Positions 51,345 through 60,793 of a stretch of 64,000 bases of DNA are shown in pieces. Position 1 is the stretch's first letter; the number at the start of each line of letters is the position of its first letter. A model generated the notes under the pieces. That model made no database searches. It saw only the letters and a list, made by a program, of their open reading frames with translations, and was not told the origin of the DNA. Origin of the DNA: Ga0077527 sp032128415. Its GTDB lineage: Bacteria; Pseudomonadota; Gammaproteobacteria; Burkholderiales; SG8-41. Made by a program: the position numbers and the translations under genes. The DNA lies in NCBI GenBank assembly GCA_032128415.1, contig JAQBGW010000063.1:1-64000 (forward strand), in the 5' to 3' direction.

Positions 51345-52085
51345 ATGAGTAAGCTCTTCGTTAATGCCTTGATCGAACGCGCCGCCGCACCTTACCGTGC
51401 AGCAGGCCGCTTTACCTGGTACTTTGCGCGTGGAAAACTCGGAGGTGATCCGATATTTGCTGGATTGCTTGAATACGGGCTGATTCCTGATAATGCGCGC
51501 ATTCTCGATATCGGCTGCGGAAAAGGTTTGCTGGCGTCCTGGCTGCTTGCAGCGAATGCCATGCAAAGCAACGGCAACTGGCCGGCGCACTGGCCCGCAG
51601 CGCCGAATCCGCGGTTCATTCATGGTGTCGAAATCATGCCGCGTGACGTAGAACGTGCGAAACGGGCGCTGGGCCATGCCGCGACATTCACTGCCGGCGA
51701 CATGTGTAAGGTCGATTTCGAAACAACGGATGTGATCGTCATCCTGGATGTATTGCACTATGTCAGCGGTGCGGCGCAGGATAGCGTATTGCAGAAAGCA
51801 CGCGATGCGTTGGCCCCCGATGGAACTTTAATTCTGCGCATTGGAGATGCCAGTGGTGGTCTGCCGTTCAAATTCAGTGTTTGGGTGGATCGTGTGGTGA
51901 GTTATGTGCGCGGACATCGCAATATCCGCCTGCATTACCGGGCATTGGCAGCCTGGCGCACCGCATTGGCCGATCTTGGCTTCACCGTTAGCGTGCTGGC
52001 GATGAACAAGGGCACGCCATACGCCAATATGCTACTGGTAGCCAAGCTGGGGCAGAATAGTCCCCTGCAATTCAAGGGGCGCTGA
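51345..52085 (+). CDS. Class I SAM-dependent methyltransferase
   Basis: 246 residues. Motif I is ILDIGCGKGLLASWLL, the acidic second strand is near HGVEIMPRDVERAK, and VIVILDVLHYVSG is motif IV. It is longer than the UbiE type and has a C-terminal lid (RLHYRALAAWRTALADLGFTV). GGGAAGGC precedes the ATG. It lies 40 bp before the aryl polyene operon and could belong to it, though the gap and its family leave that open. Confidence 0.83.
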   Translation: MSKLFVNALIERAAAPYRAAGRFTWYFARGKLGGDPIFAGLLEYGLIPDNARILDIGCGKGLLASWLLAANAMQSNGNWPAHWPAAPNPRFIHGVEIMPRDVERAKRALGHAATFTAGDMCKVDFETTDVIVILDVLHYVSGAAQDSVLQKARDALAPDGTLILRIGDASGGLPFKFSVWVDRVVSYVRGHRNIRLHYRALAAWRTALADLGFTVSVLAMNKGTPYANMLLVAKLGQNSPLQFKGR

Positions 52086-52125
52086 TTGCCCCGATATTTA
52101 AAGCAATAGTTTTTCAATTACTTAA

Positions 52126-53349
52126 ATGACATCACCCTTATTGGCCCAGTCTGCCTTGAAACCGCTCCTGCTCTCGCACTTCACGACAACCAGTTGTATT
52201 GGCCGGGGCCTCGAGCAGACTCTGGCCGCGCTGCGTGAGGGTCGCACCGGGTTAGCGCCGTGCGCGTTTGATACGGTGAATCTGGCGACGTTCGTGGGTG
52301 AGGTGACGGGGGTGGATGCGGTACAGCTTCCCGCGCACCTGACAGACTTTGATTGCCGCAACAACCGGCTTGCGTTTCTGGGATTGATGCAGGATGGTTT
52401 TGCCGGTGCGGTACGCGCCGCCATCGAAAAATACGGTGCGCAGCGCATTGGGGTGTTCCTCGGCACCAGCACCTCCGGCATTCTGCAAACCGAGCTGGCT
52501 TACCGGCGACGCGACAAGGTGAGCGGAGCATTGCCTGCCGATTTCATTTATGGCGCCACGCACAATACGTTTTCCGTTGCGGATTTCACGCGCCATTACT
52601 TCGGCCTGACAGGCCCGGCGGTCGTGGTGTCATCGGCGTGTTCGTCCAGCGCCAAGGTGTTCAGCTCGGCGCGGCGAATGATGGCGACAGGACTGATAGA
52701 TGCGGCTGTAGTGGGAGGCGTGGATACACTGTGTCTGACGACGCTGTACGGTTTTAGCTCGCTCGGCCTGACTTCTGAGCAGGCCTGCCGCCCATTTGAT
52801 GCGCAACGCAACGGCCTCTCTATTGGTGAGGCGGCTGCTTTTGCGCTGCTGGAACGTCCCCCGGAACAGCTGGATGCTGATGCGGTATTGCTGCTCGGGA
52901 TCGGTGAATCCAGCGACGCCTATCACATGTCATCGCCGCATCCGGAGGGGCTGGGCGCACGCCTGGCCATGCAGGGCGCTCTGAAGATGGCGGGTTTGCA
53001 GTCGACAGACATCGACTATATCAATCTGCACGGCACGGCCACTCCCACCAACGATGCCGCAGAGTGCAAGGCAGTGCAACATGTATTCGGCCCTCGTACG
53101 CCATGCAGTTCCACCAAGGGCGCAACCGGGCACACCCTCGGCGCGGCAGGCGGAGTGGAAGCGGTGATTTGCGCGCTGGTTCTGCAACATGGCTTGCTGC
53201 CCGCCGGGGTGAACACCCGGCAGCTCGATCCGGCGCTGGATCTGGATTATCTGCTGGATAATCGTGAGCAGCCGGCAGCACATGTAATCAGCAACTCATT
53301 TGGATTCGGCGGCACCAATTGCAGCCTGATTTTTGGCCGCGCAAATTAG
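52126..53349 (+). CDS. Beta-ketoacyl-ACP synthase (aryl polyene KS-alpha)
   Basis: 407 residues of the FabF/KS-alpha family. The catalytic triad is present: C172 in SSACSSSAK, H302 in LHGTATPTND, H336 in ATGHTLGAAGG. It extends the polyene chain by condensing malonyl-ACP. It starts a five-gene rightward operon (KS, chain-length factor, dehydratase, ketoreductase, methyltransferase). The KS and its partner overlap or abut, and the next gene begins 4 bp after its stop. ATG 52126 has no strong ribosome-binding site. Confidence 0.93.
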   Translation: MTSPLLAQSALKPLLLSHFTTTSCIGRGLEQTLAALREGRTGLAPCAFDTVNLATFVGEVTGVDAVQLPAHLTDFDCRNNRLAFLGLMQDGFAGAVRAAIEKYGAQRIGVFLGTSTSGILQTELAYRRRDKVSGALPADFIYGATHNTFSVADFTRHYFGLTGPAVVVSSACSSSAKVFSSARRMMATGLIDAAVVGGVDTLCLTTLYGFSSLGLTSEQACRPFDAQRNGLSIGEAAAFALLERPPEQLDADAVLLLGIGESSDAYHMSSPHPEGLGARLAMQGALKMAGLQSTDIDYINLHGTATPTNDAAECKAVQHVFGPRTPCSSTKGATGHTLGAAGGVEAVICALVLQHGLLPAGVNTRQLDPALDLDYLLDNREQPAAHVISNSFGFGGTNCSLIFGRAN

Positions 53350-53353
53350 ACTG

Positions 53354-54151
53354 ATGTACTCACTCACCGCATACATTGAAGGCATTGGCTTGCTCGGTCC
53401 GGGTTTTACCGACTGGCCGAGCAGCCAGGCTGTCCTTGTCGGGCAGCAGCCCTATCAGCCACACAAGACTGTGCTGCCGTCCCCCGCGTCACTGCCATCG
53501 GCAGAACGCCGGCGCAGCGGTGCGATTGTCAAACTGACATTGGCGACGGGACTGGAAGCCGTCTCGGGAGCCGGTCTTGATGCGGCCAGTCTGCCCAGCG
53601 TATTTTCCTCGTCCAGCAGCGATGGTGAAAACTGTCATGCCATCTGTGAAATGCTTGCTTCGGATGATCGACAAATCTCCCCGACCCGTTTCCATAATTC
53701 CGTGCATAACGCCGCCGCTGGCTACTGGAGTATTGCCACCGGTGCGATGACCGCCTCATCGGTGTTGGGTGCGTTTGACGCGAGCTTCGGCGCGGGTCTG
53801 TTGGAAGCAGTAACCCAGGTCGTGGCAGATCACACCCGCATTGTTTTTCTGGCGTGCGACACCGCTTACCCGGAGCCGCTGTATAGCACCCGTCCCGTCC
53901 CTGATGCGTTAGGCATTGCGCTGGTGCTGGCGCCGCAACACAGCGCGCAGGCGCGGGCAAGAATCACGGTCAGCCTGACTGACGCCAGCGCAGACCGGTT
54001 CGACGATACCGCGCTTGAAAGTCTGCGCATCGCCATTCCCGCTGCACGCGGGATGCCTCTGTTGCGCGGTATTGCATTGCGGCAAGACAAACGCGTGGTG
54101 TTGGATTACCTCGACAGCGCGCGTCTCGCCGTGGCAGTCGCACTGTGCTAA
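53354..54151 (+). CDS. Ketosynthase chain-length factor (aryl polyene)
   Basis: 265 residues, shorter than a full KS. It keeps the fold (SLTAYIEGIGLLGPGFTDW, HNSVHNAAAGYWSIATGAMTASS) but has no cysteine where KS-alpha has one; SVLGAFDASF occupies that place. This is the KS-beta-like (Ketoacyl-synt_2) family, which forms a heterodimer with KS-alpha and sets chain length. ATG 53354 was taken over the overlapping 53333 frame. Its stop overlaps the GTG start of the dehydratase. Confidence 0.9.
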   Translation: MYSLTAYIEGIGLLGPGFTDWPSSQAVLVGQQPYQPHKTVLPSPASLPSAERRRSGAIVKLTLATGLEAVSGAGLDAASLPSVFSSSSSDGENCHAICEMLASDDRQISPTRFHNSVHNAAAGYWSIATGAMTASSVLGAFDASFGAGLLEAVTQVVADHTRIVFLACDTAYPEPLYSTRPVPDALGIALVLAPQHSAQARARITVSLTDASADRFDDTALESLRIAIPAARGMPLLRGIALRQDKRVVLDYLDSARLAVAVALC

Positions 54152-54615
54152 CCCGATTGGATCACGCCTGGATTGCCCGTCACATCCCGCATCAGGGCAG
54201 CATGTGCCTGCTGGATCATGTCGAATCATGGGATGAGCAGGGCATCCGGTGTCGTGCCGGCAGCCACCGTGCCGCGGATAACCCGCTGCGCGCGCATGGC
54301 CGACTGGGCGCCGCCTGCGGCATCGAATATGCAGCTCAGAGCATGGCGGTGCACGGGGCTCTGCTGGCGTCAGCGGGCAGTATCCGTGCACGGGCCGGTT
54401 ATCTGGTCAGCGTGCGCGGGGTGCAGTTGCGTGTGGCCCGGTTGGATGACATCGTTGCCGATCTGCTGGTGGAAGCCAGCTGTGTTACACGCAGTGAAAA
54501 CAATATCCTCTATCACTTCCACATCAGCGCAGCGGGGCGCCCGTTGCTGGAGGGACGGGCCGTCGTCGTGCTCAATGCTGACTTGCTCACATCCGCTGCA
54601 GGAGACGCTTCATGA
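54145..54615 (+). CDS. Hotdog 3-hydroxyacyl-ACP dehydratase
   Basis: 156 residues from GTG 54145. The hotdog core shows HIPHQGSMCLLDHVESWD at the start of the fold and NPLRAHGRLGAACGIEYAAQSMAVHG in the central helix, as in the ApeP-like dehydratases of aryl polyene clusters. It removes water from the beta-hydroxyacyl-ACP intermediate to leave the conjugated double bond. Its end overlaps the ketoreductase start by four bases (ATGA), so the genes are coupled. Confidence 0.85.
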   Translation: MLTRLDHAWIARHIPHQGSMCLLDHVESWDEQGIRCRAGSHRAADNPLRAHGRLGAACGIEYAAQSMAVHGALLASAGSIRARAGYLVSVRGVQLRVARLDDIVADLLVEASCVTRSENNILYHFHISAAGRPLLEGRAVVVLNADLLTSAAGDAS

Positions 54616-55331
54616 AAAATGCTCTGGTCACTGGCGGCAGCGGTGGCATAGGCGCGGCCATCTGCCGCCGTCTGGCCACCGATGGCTGTCATGTTTACAT
54701 CCATGCCCATCACGGATCGCAGGCCGCGCAGGCGCTGGCCGATGTCATACGTGCTGACGGCGGCAGTGCGCAGGTATTGGCATTTGATGTGACTGACGGC
54801 GCTGCGGTCGCTGACGTGCTGACCCCACTCGTCGAACAGCAGCCGATCCAGATTCTGGTCAACAATGCCGGCATTCATGACGATGTGGTGTTCCCTGGCA
54901 TGAGCGCAGAGCAGTGGCGCCGGGTGATCGACGTATCCGTTAACGGTTTTTTCAATGTCACTCAGCCGCTGATGATGCCGATGATCCGCAGTCGCTGGGG
55001 GCGCATTATCAATGTGTCCTCCATTGCTGCGCTGACCGGCAATGCCGGGCAGGTGAATTATTCCGCTGCCAAGGGGGCGCTGAATTCGGCAACCAAATCA
55101 CTGGCGCGGGAAGTCGCCAGCCGCGGCATCACGGTCAACGCGGTTGCGCCCGGTATTATCGATACCCCGATGAGCAAAGCCGCATTTGATGCCGCAGAAA
55201 TCGCGCGCCTGGTGCCGATGAAGCGGGCGGGCAGCCCGGATGAAGTGGCAGACCTGATCGGGTTTCTGGCGTCAACCCGGGCGGCCTATATCACCGGGCA
55301 GATCATTTCCATCAATGGCGGCATGATTTAA
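54612..55331 (+). CDS. 3-ketoacyl-ACP reductase (FabG-like)
   Basis: 239-residue SDR. The NADP motif TGGSGGIG is followed by ILVNNAGI, the catalytic serine strand NVSSIAALTG and YSAAKGAL as YxxxK. It is intact, in contrast to the SDR at 17589. It reduces the beta-keto group made by the KS pair during polyene synthesis. Both overlap and context place it in the aryl polyene operon. Confidence 0.92.
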   Translation: MKNALVTGGSGGIGAAICRRLATDGCHVYIHAHHGSQAAQALADVIRADGGSAQVLAFDVTDGAAVADVLTPLVEQQPIQILVNNAGIHDDVVFPGMSAEQWRRVIDVSVNGFFNVTQPLMMPMIRSRWGRIINVSSIAALTGNAGQVNYSAAKGALNSATKSLAREVASRGITVNAVAPGIIDTPMSKAAFDAAEIARLVPMKRAGSPDEVADLIGFLASTRAAYITGQIISINGGMI

Positions 55332-55345
55332 CGGCGGGTGACAGC

Positions 55346-56119
55346 ATGATTCCTCCTGAAAAAAATCCAGTGCATGCGCCGCATGCTCCGCTGACCGATT
55401 ACTACCCAACGGAGCAGGATCGGCAAGCCTATCTGCGCAAAATTTTTGACGACACCGCGGCGGATTACGATCGTATCGAGGCGATGCTGGCGTTAGGTTC
55501 GGGTTCCCGCTATCGGCGCCAGGCGCTGATCCGCGGCGGCTTGAAAACGGGCATGAAGGTACTGGACGTCGGTGTGGGCACCGGTCTGGTTGCAGCGCAA
55601 GCTTGTATTTTGGCCGGCAAAGCGGCCCTGGTTACAGGGGTCGATCCCAGCCCCGGCATGCTGGACGCCAGCAGATTGCCTGACACCATGGTGTTGATTG
55701 AAGGTCGCGCCGAATCTTTGCCTTTTCCTGACAATCATTTTGATTTTTTGAGCATGGGCTATGCGTTGCGCCATATCAGTGATCTGGGCGTGGCCTTCGG
55801 AGAGTTTGAGCGGGTTTTGAAACCCGGCGGACGTTTATGTCTGCTTGAAATTACCAATCCGCAAAGCCGTTTTGGGCGATGGCTGCTTAAAAACTATATG
55901 CGCGGCGTGATACCGTTGCTGACACGATTCGTTGCCAGGAAAAAAGATACCGTGACGATCTGGCGTTATTTCTGGGATAGCATAGAAGCCTGTGTGCCCC
56001 CTGAACAAGTCATGGCCGCACTAAGCACCGCGAAGCTGACGCAGGTCAAGCGACACTTGGAACTTGGCATGTTTTCAGAATATCAGGCGATCAAGGCTGA
56101 TCCTGTCCAGGTCAGCTAA
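55346..56119 (+). CDS. UbiE-like C/O-methyltransferase of the aryl polyene cluster
   Basis: 257 residues. The sequence begins with YFDDTAADYDRIE-like residues (IFDDTAADYDRIEAML) typical of UbiE/MenG, then LDVGVGTGLVAAQ as motif I and RVLKPGGRLCLLEIT late in the fold. It probably methylates the aryl head group of the polyene or a quinone precursor. It ends the rightward operon and converges with the glycosyltransferase gene with a gap of 16 bp. Confidence 0.88.
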   Translation: MIPPEKNPVHAPHAPLTDYYPTEQDRQAYLRKIFDDTAADYDRIEAMLALGSGSRYRRQALIRGGLKTGMKVLDVGVGTGLVAAQACILAGKAALVTGVDPSPGMLDASRLPDTMVLIEGRAESLPFPDNHFDFLSMGYALRHISDLGVAFGEFERVLKPGGRLCLLEITNPQSRFGRWLLKNYMRGVIPLLTRFVARKKDTVTIWRYFWDSIEACVPPEQVMAALSTAKLTQVKRHLELGMFSEYQAIKADPVQVS

Positions 56120-56135
56120 CCATGTGATCCTGGAT

Positions 56136-56900
56136 TTAGAGTTGTCCCCGCAAACGTCTTGCCAGTAAAACGGGTAAACGCAGTACAAAGCCGACCAACA
56201 GGCGCATGTGCATCCAGGCCAAAAACACGTTGTCGCGCAGGTAGTGGAAATGCGATACGCCACCTTCTTCAGCACGGTAGTAGTGAACAGGGGCGGGCAG
56301 ATTGACTGGCTTGACCCCGCGCCAGCACAGGCGCACCACGGCCTCCGGGTCAAAATCGAAGCGGCGCATCCACGGCTGAGCGCGCATCACTTGCAGCAGC
56401 GCCTCAACCGGATAGACGCGGAACCCGAACAACGAGTCGCCAATCCCGGCCCACAGTGTTTCCAGATTGGCCCACCAGTTGGATATACGTCGCCCTTGCA
56501 CGCGCAAGCTTGGCGCAGTGGCATCAAATTCCGGCACGCCCAATATCATTGCAGCCGGCTGTCTGGAAGATTCCGCCATGAACGCAGGAATACGGTCGGG
56601 CGGATGCTGGCCATCGGAATCCATGGTTAATACGTGACTGAATCCTGCCGCTGCCGCCTGTTCCAGGCCGTGCAGTACCGCCGCGCCCTTGCCCTGGTTG
56701 TGTGGCAGGACGATCACGCGCAGGCCGGGGTCTTGCGCTGCCAACGCCAGCAAGCCCTCAGCGCTGCCGTCGGTGCTGCCATCTACTACCACCCACACCG
56801 GGGTCCAGTATTGGCGTGCCGCCCGCACGGTTTCATAGACTTTGGCGCCGGGATTATAGCTGGGGATGAGGACGAGATGCGTGGTTGAGGCAACTCTCAT
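56136..56900 (-). CDS. Family 2 glycosyltransferase
   Basis: 254 residues of GT-A fold. LIPSYNPGAKV opens the fold, VVVDGSTDGSAE is the nucleotide-binding aspartate region and MDSDGQHPPDRIP carries the DxD-like metal motif. A basic hydrophobic C terminus may attach it to the membrane. In aryl polyene clusters such an enzyme glycosylates a lipid or the pigment's attachment group. It overlaps the acyltransferase gene by four bases. Confidence 0.9.
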   Translation of the reverse strand: MRVASTTHLVLIPSYNPGAKVYETVRAARQYWTPVWVVVDGSTDGSAEGLLALAAQDPGLRVIVLPHNQGKGAAVLHGLEQAAAAGFSHVLTMDSDGQHPPDRIPAFMAESSRQPAAMILGVPEFDATAPSLRVQGRRISNWWANLETLWAGIGDSLFGFRVYPVEALLQVMRAQPWMRRFDFDPEAVVRLCWRGVKPVNLPAPVHYYRAEEGGVSHFHYLRDNVFLAWMHMRLLVGFVLRLPVLLARRLRGQL

Positions 56901-57718
56901 GACGGCGAACCGGAAGTCAGTTTTGGCGCGTGGTCCGCCTGCGCGGTCAGCGAACCGGCCGGATAAAATGCCGATCCTTTTACCAGTTCATGCGCGAAGT
57001 AGCGTTCCAATTCAGCGTTGAAGTGCTGAGTATGCTGCGGTGGATCAAAGCGCCGTCCGAGACTTACCCGATAATGGATAGGCATGGGTGGTTTGCGGAA
57101 CAGCGACCAGCCTTTGCTCAGATACAGTGAATCGGTTTCTATCAGTATCGTCTGCACGGGCACCTGTGCATGATTCGCGATCAGGCCGACACTCCCCTGG
57201 AGCGGATTTACCGGGTGCGAGGTGGTGCGGGTGCCCTCCGGAAAAAGCAACAGATGGCTGCCGCAGTCAAAATCCCGGGTTGCCAGCCGCGCCAGGTGCC
57301 GCGCCGGTTCATTGCGGATGTAGCGCGCCAGCCGCGCCCCCGCACCGAGAAAAATATTTTTCATCAGATCGGCTTTAAGCACGCAGGCGATATTCGGCAG
57401 ACGTGAAATCACCATTACTGCATCCAGCAGACTCGGATGATTGGGCGCAATAATCAGTGACGGTTCGTCGCGCAGGGCGTCCAGCGCATCCAGGTCAAAG
57501 CTGAAGCGGCGCGACATACTGAGACTGGCAAGGTAAATTCGAAACCCCGCCATGATGACGTAACGCGCCAGCGCCCGTCCCCGGCGCTCGGACAGCAGCG
57601 GGTAAATAATCAGCGCAATCGGTGTCCATGCCAGACACAGTATCCCCAGCCAGATTACGCCGAGATAGATAACCAGGAAGTCATAACCATTCAGCAACAC
57701 ACGCAAGGTGGCGTGCAT
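56897..57718 (-). CDS. PlsC-like membrane acyltransferase
   Basis: 273 residues. An N-terminal hydrophobic region (about 8-45) with two membrane segments precedes the acyltransferase motif NHPSLLD (H94, D99) and the FPEGTRTTS motif. It is of the 1-acyl-glycerol-3-phosphate acyltransferase type and would attach an acyl or aryl polyene chain to a lipid. The ATG at 57718 lies two bases after the chorismatase stop codon. Confidence 0.9.
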   Translation of the reverse strand: MHATLRVLLNGYDFLVIYLGVIWLGILCLAWTPIALIIYPLLSERRGRALARYVIMAGFRIYLASLSMSRRFSFDLDALDALRDEPSLIIAPNHPSLLDAVMVISRLPNIACVLKADLMKNIFLGAGARLARYIRNEPARHLARLATRDFDCGSHLLLFPEGTRTTSHPVNPLQGSVGLIANHAQVPVQTILIETDSLYLSKGWSLFRKPPMPIHYRVSLGRRFDPPQHTQHFNAELERYFAHELVKGSAFYPAGSLTAQADHAPKLTSGSPS

Positions 57719-57720
57719 GA

Positions 57721-58782
57721 TCAGTTCTGCCGGTCGGGCAAGGTTGACAGCGGAACCACGGCGGTGGCTTCGATTTCCAGCAGCAGATCCTGGCGGCACA
57801 CATCAGCCTGCAGGTAAACTGCCCTGGTTGCGCCGCCCACGCAATGTTCCAGTTCGGTGCGAATCTGCGCCAGATCGGCAGGATGGCGCACATAGACCTT
57901 GTAATTCAGGCTGGCCAGGTCGAACTCGTGCCGGCTGGTCAAGCGGTTTGCCTCAGCCAGCACCGCCTTGATATTGGCCACTGTTTCGCGGGTTTGTGCC
58001 ACGACATCGGCGGGATGCAGAGTGGTATGACCAACAACGCTGGCGGTGCCGGAAATAAGCAGCACCTGATCCTGTCCCAGATGCACCAGGCTGGCGCGGG
58101 AAAACGTCGGGCTGCGTGGGCCATATTCCTGGGGATACCGGTAGGCGCTGGTCTGACGCGGATTTTCGATGCACAGGGGCGCTGTACGTCCGGCCAGAAA
58201 GGCGATGGTCAACGGCCCATGCGCTGAACCCAGTGCACACGCGGCAGGGACATTGCCCACTACATCGCGTCCGTGGGCAAGGAAAGCGTCCTGCCGTCCG
58301 AGGTTGAACTGACGATAGCGCTCCAGTCCGAAGCTGTGGGTGTTGATGTCAGCGATGTAATTCCAGAAGCGGAACGGGAACGGGTAGCGCAACGTGTCGA
58401 GCAGCGCAAATACCTGACGATAGGCCGACTCAGTGGCTTGCTGTAACGGCGTTTTGTCAGTTCCGGCTTCGTACATTGTTTCAGGTAGTGCGATCACGCC
58501 AAACAAAACACTATCGTCATGGCGATAATGGATGGCACCGCATTGCCCCTGCGTCAGCTGTCCGTTGCCATGCCAGACTTCACAGATTGCATCGCCATCA
58601 TCCAGTCGCTGCATGGGAACGTGTGTGCAGGGAATCCCCATATCATCTTGCATCTGGTTCTCGACGGCATCCGCAGAAAAACAAAGCGCGCCCAGCACGC
58701 TGTTTTTCCACTGTGCCGGTTGTTTTAAAAACGCCGTAATGGACAGGTTCACGCTATGCGGGGAAGAGGCAGTGTCGCGCAT
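57721..58782 (-). CDS. Chorismatase (FkbO/Hyg5/XanB2 type)
   Basis: 353 residues resembling bacterial chorismatases, which convert chorismate to 3- or 4-hydroxybenzoate (or a dihydroxy acid) without an enzyme-bound metal. Matching stretches include FRFWNYIADIN, HGRDVVGNVPAACALGSAHG and a late ISGTASVVGH. In xanthomonadin clusters the XanB2 homologue makes the hydroxybenzoate starter unit. This strongly suggests an aryl polyene built on a hydroxybenzoate head group. Which isomer is made cannot be told. It overlaps the flavoenzyme stop by one base. Confidence 0.88.
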   Translation of the reverse strand: MRDTASSPHSVNLSITAFLKQPAQWKNSVLGALCFSADAVENQMQDDMGIPCTHVPMQRLDDGDAICEVWHGNGQLTQGQCGAIHYRHDDSVLFGVIALPETMYEAGTDKTPLQQATESAYRQVFALLDTLRYPFPFRFWNYIADINTHSFGLERYRQFNLGRQDAFLAHGRDVVGNVPAACALGSAHGPLTIAFLAGRTAPLCIENPRQTSAYRYPQEYGPRSPTFSRASLVHLGQDQVLLISGTASVVGHTTLHPADVVAQTRETVANIKAVLAEANRLTSRHEFDLASLNYKVYVRHPADLAQIRTELEHCVGGATRAVYLQADVCRQDLLLEIEATAVVPLSTLPDRQN

Positions 58783-60125
58783 CAGTTCCTCGCCGTGCCA
58801 GTTTCATCCATAACCCGGATGTCGTGTTTGTGCATCCGCCAGGCCTTCAATGTGCGTCTGAAATTGAACAAGGATGCCGCGTAATACAGCCCTTTGAATA
58901 GCAGCAACGGGACACGAATCGGGGTTTTGCCGTACACGTCGCCGGCCAGCACCGAAAGCAGCGCCTCTTTTACACGAAAAATGTTGCTTGGCCCCATGAA
59001 CATATTGCGCAGGGTGGGGTTAGTAATCCGATAAATAAACCATGAAAACGCCTTCGGCCCTATCCGCATCGTGTGGTCAAATTTTTTCAATGCGGCGGTT
59101 GCCTGCCGCGGGTCACGCAGGCAGGTATCCACGGCGTCTGCCCCGACAAAGGCGCTGTGCATAGCCAGCATTACGCCGGAAGAAAACACCGGGTCAATAA
59201 AAGTGTAGGCATCGCCCAGCAGCAGATAATTGCTACCGTGGGTACGATCGCACACGTAGGAAAAATTCCCTGTGGCTTCAGCCGGTGTGGTCAGCTGCGC
59301 GTGTTGCAGCCGCGCATGCAACGGCGGGCACAATGCGATGGTTTCCTGCAAAAACTGCCCGAGCGGTTTTTTGTTGCGTGTTTTCAGGTAATACGGCCAG
59401 GTCACCGCGCCGACGCTGGTCATGCCGCCGGCCAGCGGGATAAACCAGAGCCACCCGTGCTCGAACCAGAAAATAGTAATATTGCCTGCGGCCTTGCCCA
59501 GGTTGCGCTCGGCTCCTGAAAAGTGTGCGTAGATGGCGGCACTGTTGTGTTTCTTGATGCGTTGTTTGGTTTTGAAGTGATTGCCGAGAAAAGTATCGCG
59601 GCCCGAAGCATCCAGAACAAAACGCGCATGCACTGTTTCGATACTGCCGTCATCGTGGTGGGCTTGCGCCAGCGCGCCGGCATTGTCGGGTAAAAAATTG
59701 ATGTCTTGTACCTTGCAGCCTTCCACAACCCGTGCATTTTTACGGCTGGCGTTGCGGATTAGAATTTCGTCAAACTCGGCGCGACGCACCTGGTAGGCCA
59801 TGGGCATGGATTTGTCCATGGCATCAGAAAATTCAAACGACTGTTTGTGGTCGTGCCAGAGGGAGACAAATTCAGCGCCCCATTTCTCCATGCCGATGGC
59901 CTTGACGGCATCAGCCACGCCCAGCTTTTCCAAAAGCGGCAGATTAGCGGGGAGTAGCGATTCACCAATGTGAAAACGTGGATGGCGTGCTTTTTCCAAC
60001 AAGGTCACGCGATAGCCACGCTCGGCGAGCAACGCTGCTGCTGTCGAGCCTGCGGGCCCACCACCAATGATTAGCACGTCGCAACCCGAAGCATGGGTGC
60101 CAGGCGATTCGGAGGAGGGGGTCAT
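58782..60125 (-). CDS. FAD-dependent halogenase-like oxidoreductase
   Basis: 447 residues. The dinucleotide motif GGGPAGSTAAALL (residues about 21-33) and RFHIGESLLP are typical of CmlS/PltA-type flavin halogenases. HGWLWFIPLAGGMTS is the WxWxIP-type motif that marks halogenases, and Lys in MEKWGAEF fits the active-site lysine region. In xanthomonadin the polyene is brominated, so a halogenase is expected. Activity and the halide cannot be proven from sequence, and the non-halogenating reductases of the same fold are close relatives. Confidence 0.88.
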   Translation of the reverse strand: MTPSSESPGTHASGCDVLIIGGGPAGSTAAALLAERGYRVTLLEKARHPRFHIGESLLPANLPLLEKLGVADAVKAIGMEKWGAEFVSLWHDHKQSFEFSDAMDKSMPMAYQVRRAEFDEILIRNASRKNARVVEGCKVQDINFLPDNAGALAQAHHDDGSIETVHARFVLDASGRDTFLGNHFKTKQRIKKHNSAAIYAHFSGAERNLGKAAGNITIFWFEHGWLWFIPLAGGMTSVGAVTWPYYLKTRNKKPLGQFLQETIALCPPLHARLQHAQLTTPAEATGNFSYVCDRTHGSNYLLLGDAYTFIDPVFSSGVMLAMHSAFVGADAVDTCLRDPRQATAALKKFDHTMRIGPKAFSWFIYRITNPTLRNMFMGPSNIFRVKEALLSVLAGDVYGKTPIRVPLLLFKGLYYAASLFNFRRTLKAWRMHKHDIRVMDETGTARN

Positions 60126-60502
60126 GGCTTAACCTGGTTTGTTACTGTTACGCTTCCTCTCAAATTGTATCGCATTACTTCTGGTAATCTTGGTGTTCTG
60201 ATATGTTCAGTATGACAGGGCTTGGGCTGGCCAGAGGATATGGCGTCATATGTAATTTTTCGAATATTGCCGCTGCTTTTCGGGGCAATCCAACCGGTCA
60301 CTACGGCAGACCGGTTCTTTTTAAACTCTTAAAAAAATCGCCCAAAAAAGAGGACAATATCGATGCGTTGCGGCAGGCAGCATTACAATTGCCATGCATG
60401 TTTAATGCGCGATGTGTGCGATCAGCCGAAATAACCAGTCACAATCACCGATATGTCGCAGTGCCAGCAAACCCTTTTTTGAGTATACGGGCAATAAATA
60501 CC
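60126..60502. other. Divergent promoter region of the aryl polyene cluster
   Basis: 377 bp between the leftward flavoenzyme gene and the rightward ACP gene, AT-richer than its surroundings. A frame opens from 60203 through the ACP but has no ribosome-binding site. TATACG (60484) lies close to the ACP start and TACAAT (rc, near 60165) near the other, but spacing is not convincing. Confidence 0.45.
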
Positions 60503-60793
60503 ATGCAAAATAGCCAGAAAACTGCAGCCCCCAGTACAGCGGACTTGCAACGCGAAGTCGCTGAATTAATGGTCGAGTGTCTGAACCTTGACGTCACGGT
60601 CGATCAAATTAATCCTGACGCCCCATTGTATGGTGATGGCCTGGGCCTGGATTCAATTGATGTGCTGGAAGTTGCGTTGGTGGTTTCCAAGCGCTACGGT
60701 TTGCAACTTCGTGCCGACAGCGCAGACAACCAGCACGTTTTCAGCTCGCTGCGCAGCCTCTCCGATTATATTGCCACCCAGAGAACGACCTGA
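60503..60793 (+). CDS. Acyl carrier protein (aryl polyene)
   Basis: 96 residues. The phosphopantetheine attachment motif GLGLDSIDVLE puts the modified serine at S51, and the four-helix pattern is standard. It carries the growing polyene chain between KS, ketoreductase and dehydratase. The short N-terminal stretch (about 15 residues) is unusually Ala/Ser rich. The ATG at 60503 follows AATAAATACC, with no strong ribosome-binding site. It overlaps the next gene (TGATG). Confidence 0.92.
   Translation: MQNSQKTAAPSTADLQREVAELMVECLNLDVTVDQINPDAPLYGDGLGLDSIDVLEVALVVSKRYGLQLRADSADNQHVFSSLRSLSDYIATQRTT

Noticed and set aside
55490..55500. GCGTTAGG inside the aryl polyene methyltransferase as an attC core
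   Set aside because: It lies in conserved coding sequence with no paired RYYYAAC or hairpin.
60203..60502. N-terminal extension of the acyl carrier protein to 196 residues
   Set aside because: There is no ribosome-binding site, the residues look unlike a protein domain, and ACPs are normally 80-100 residues.
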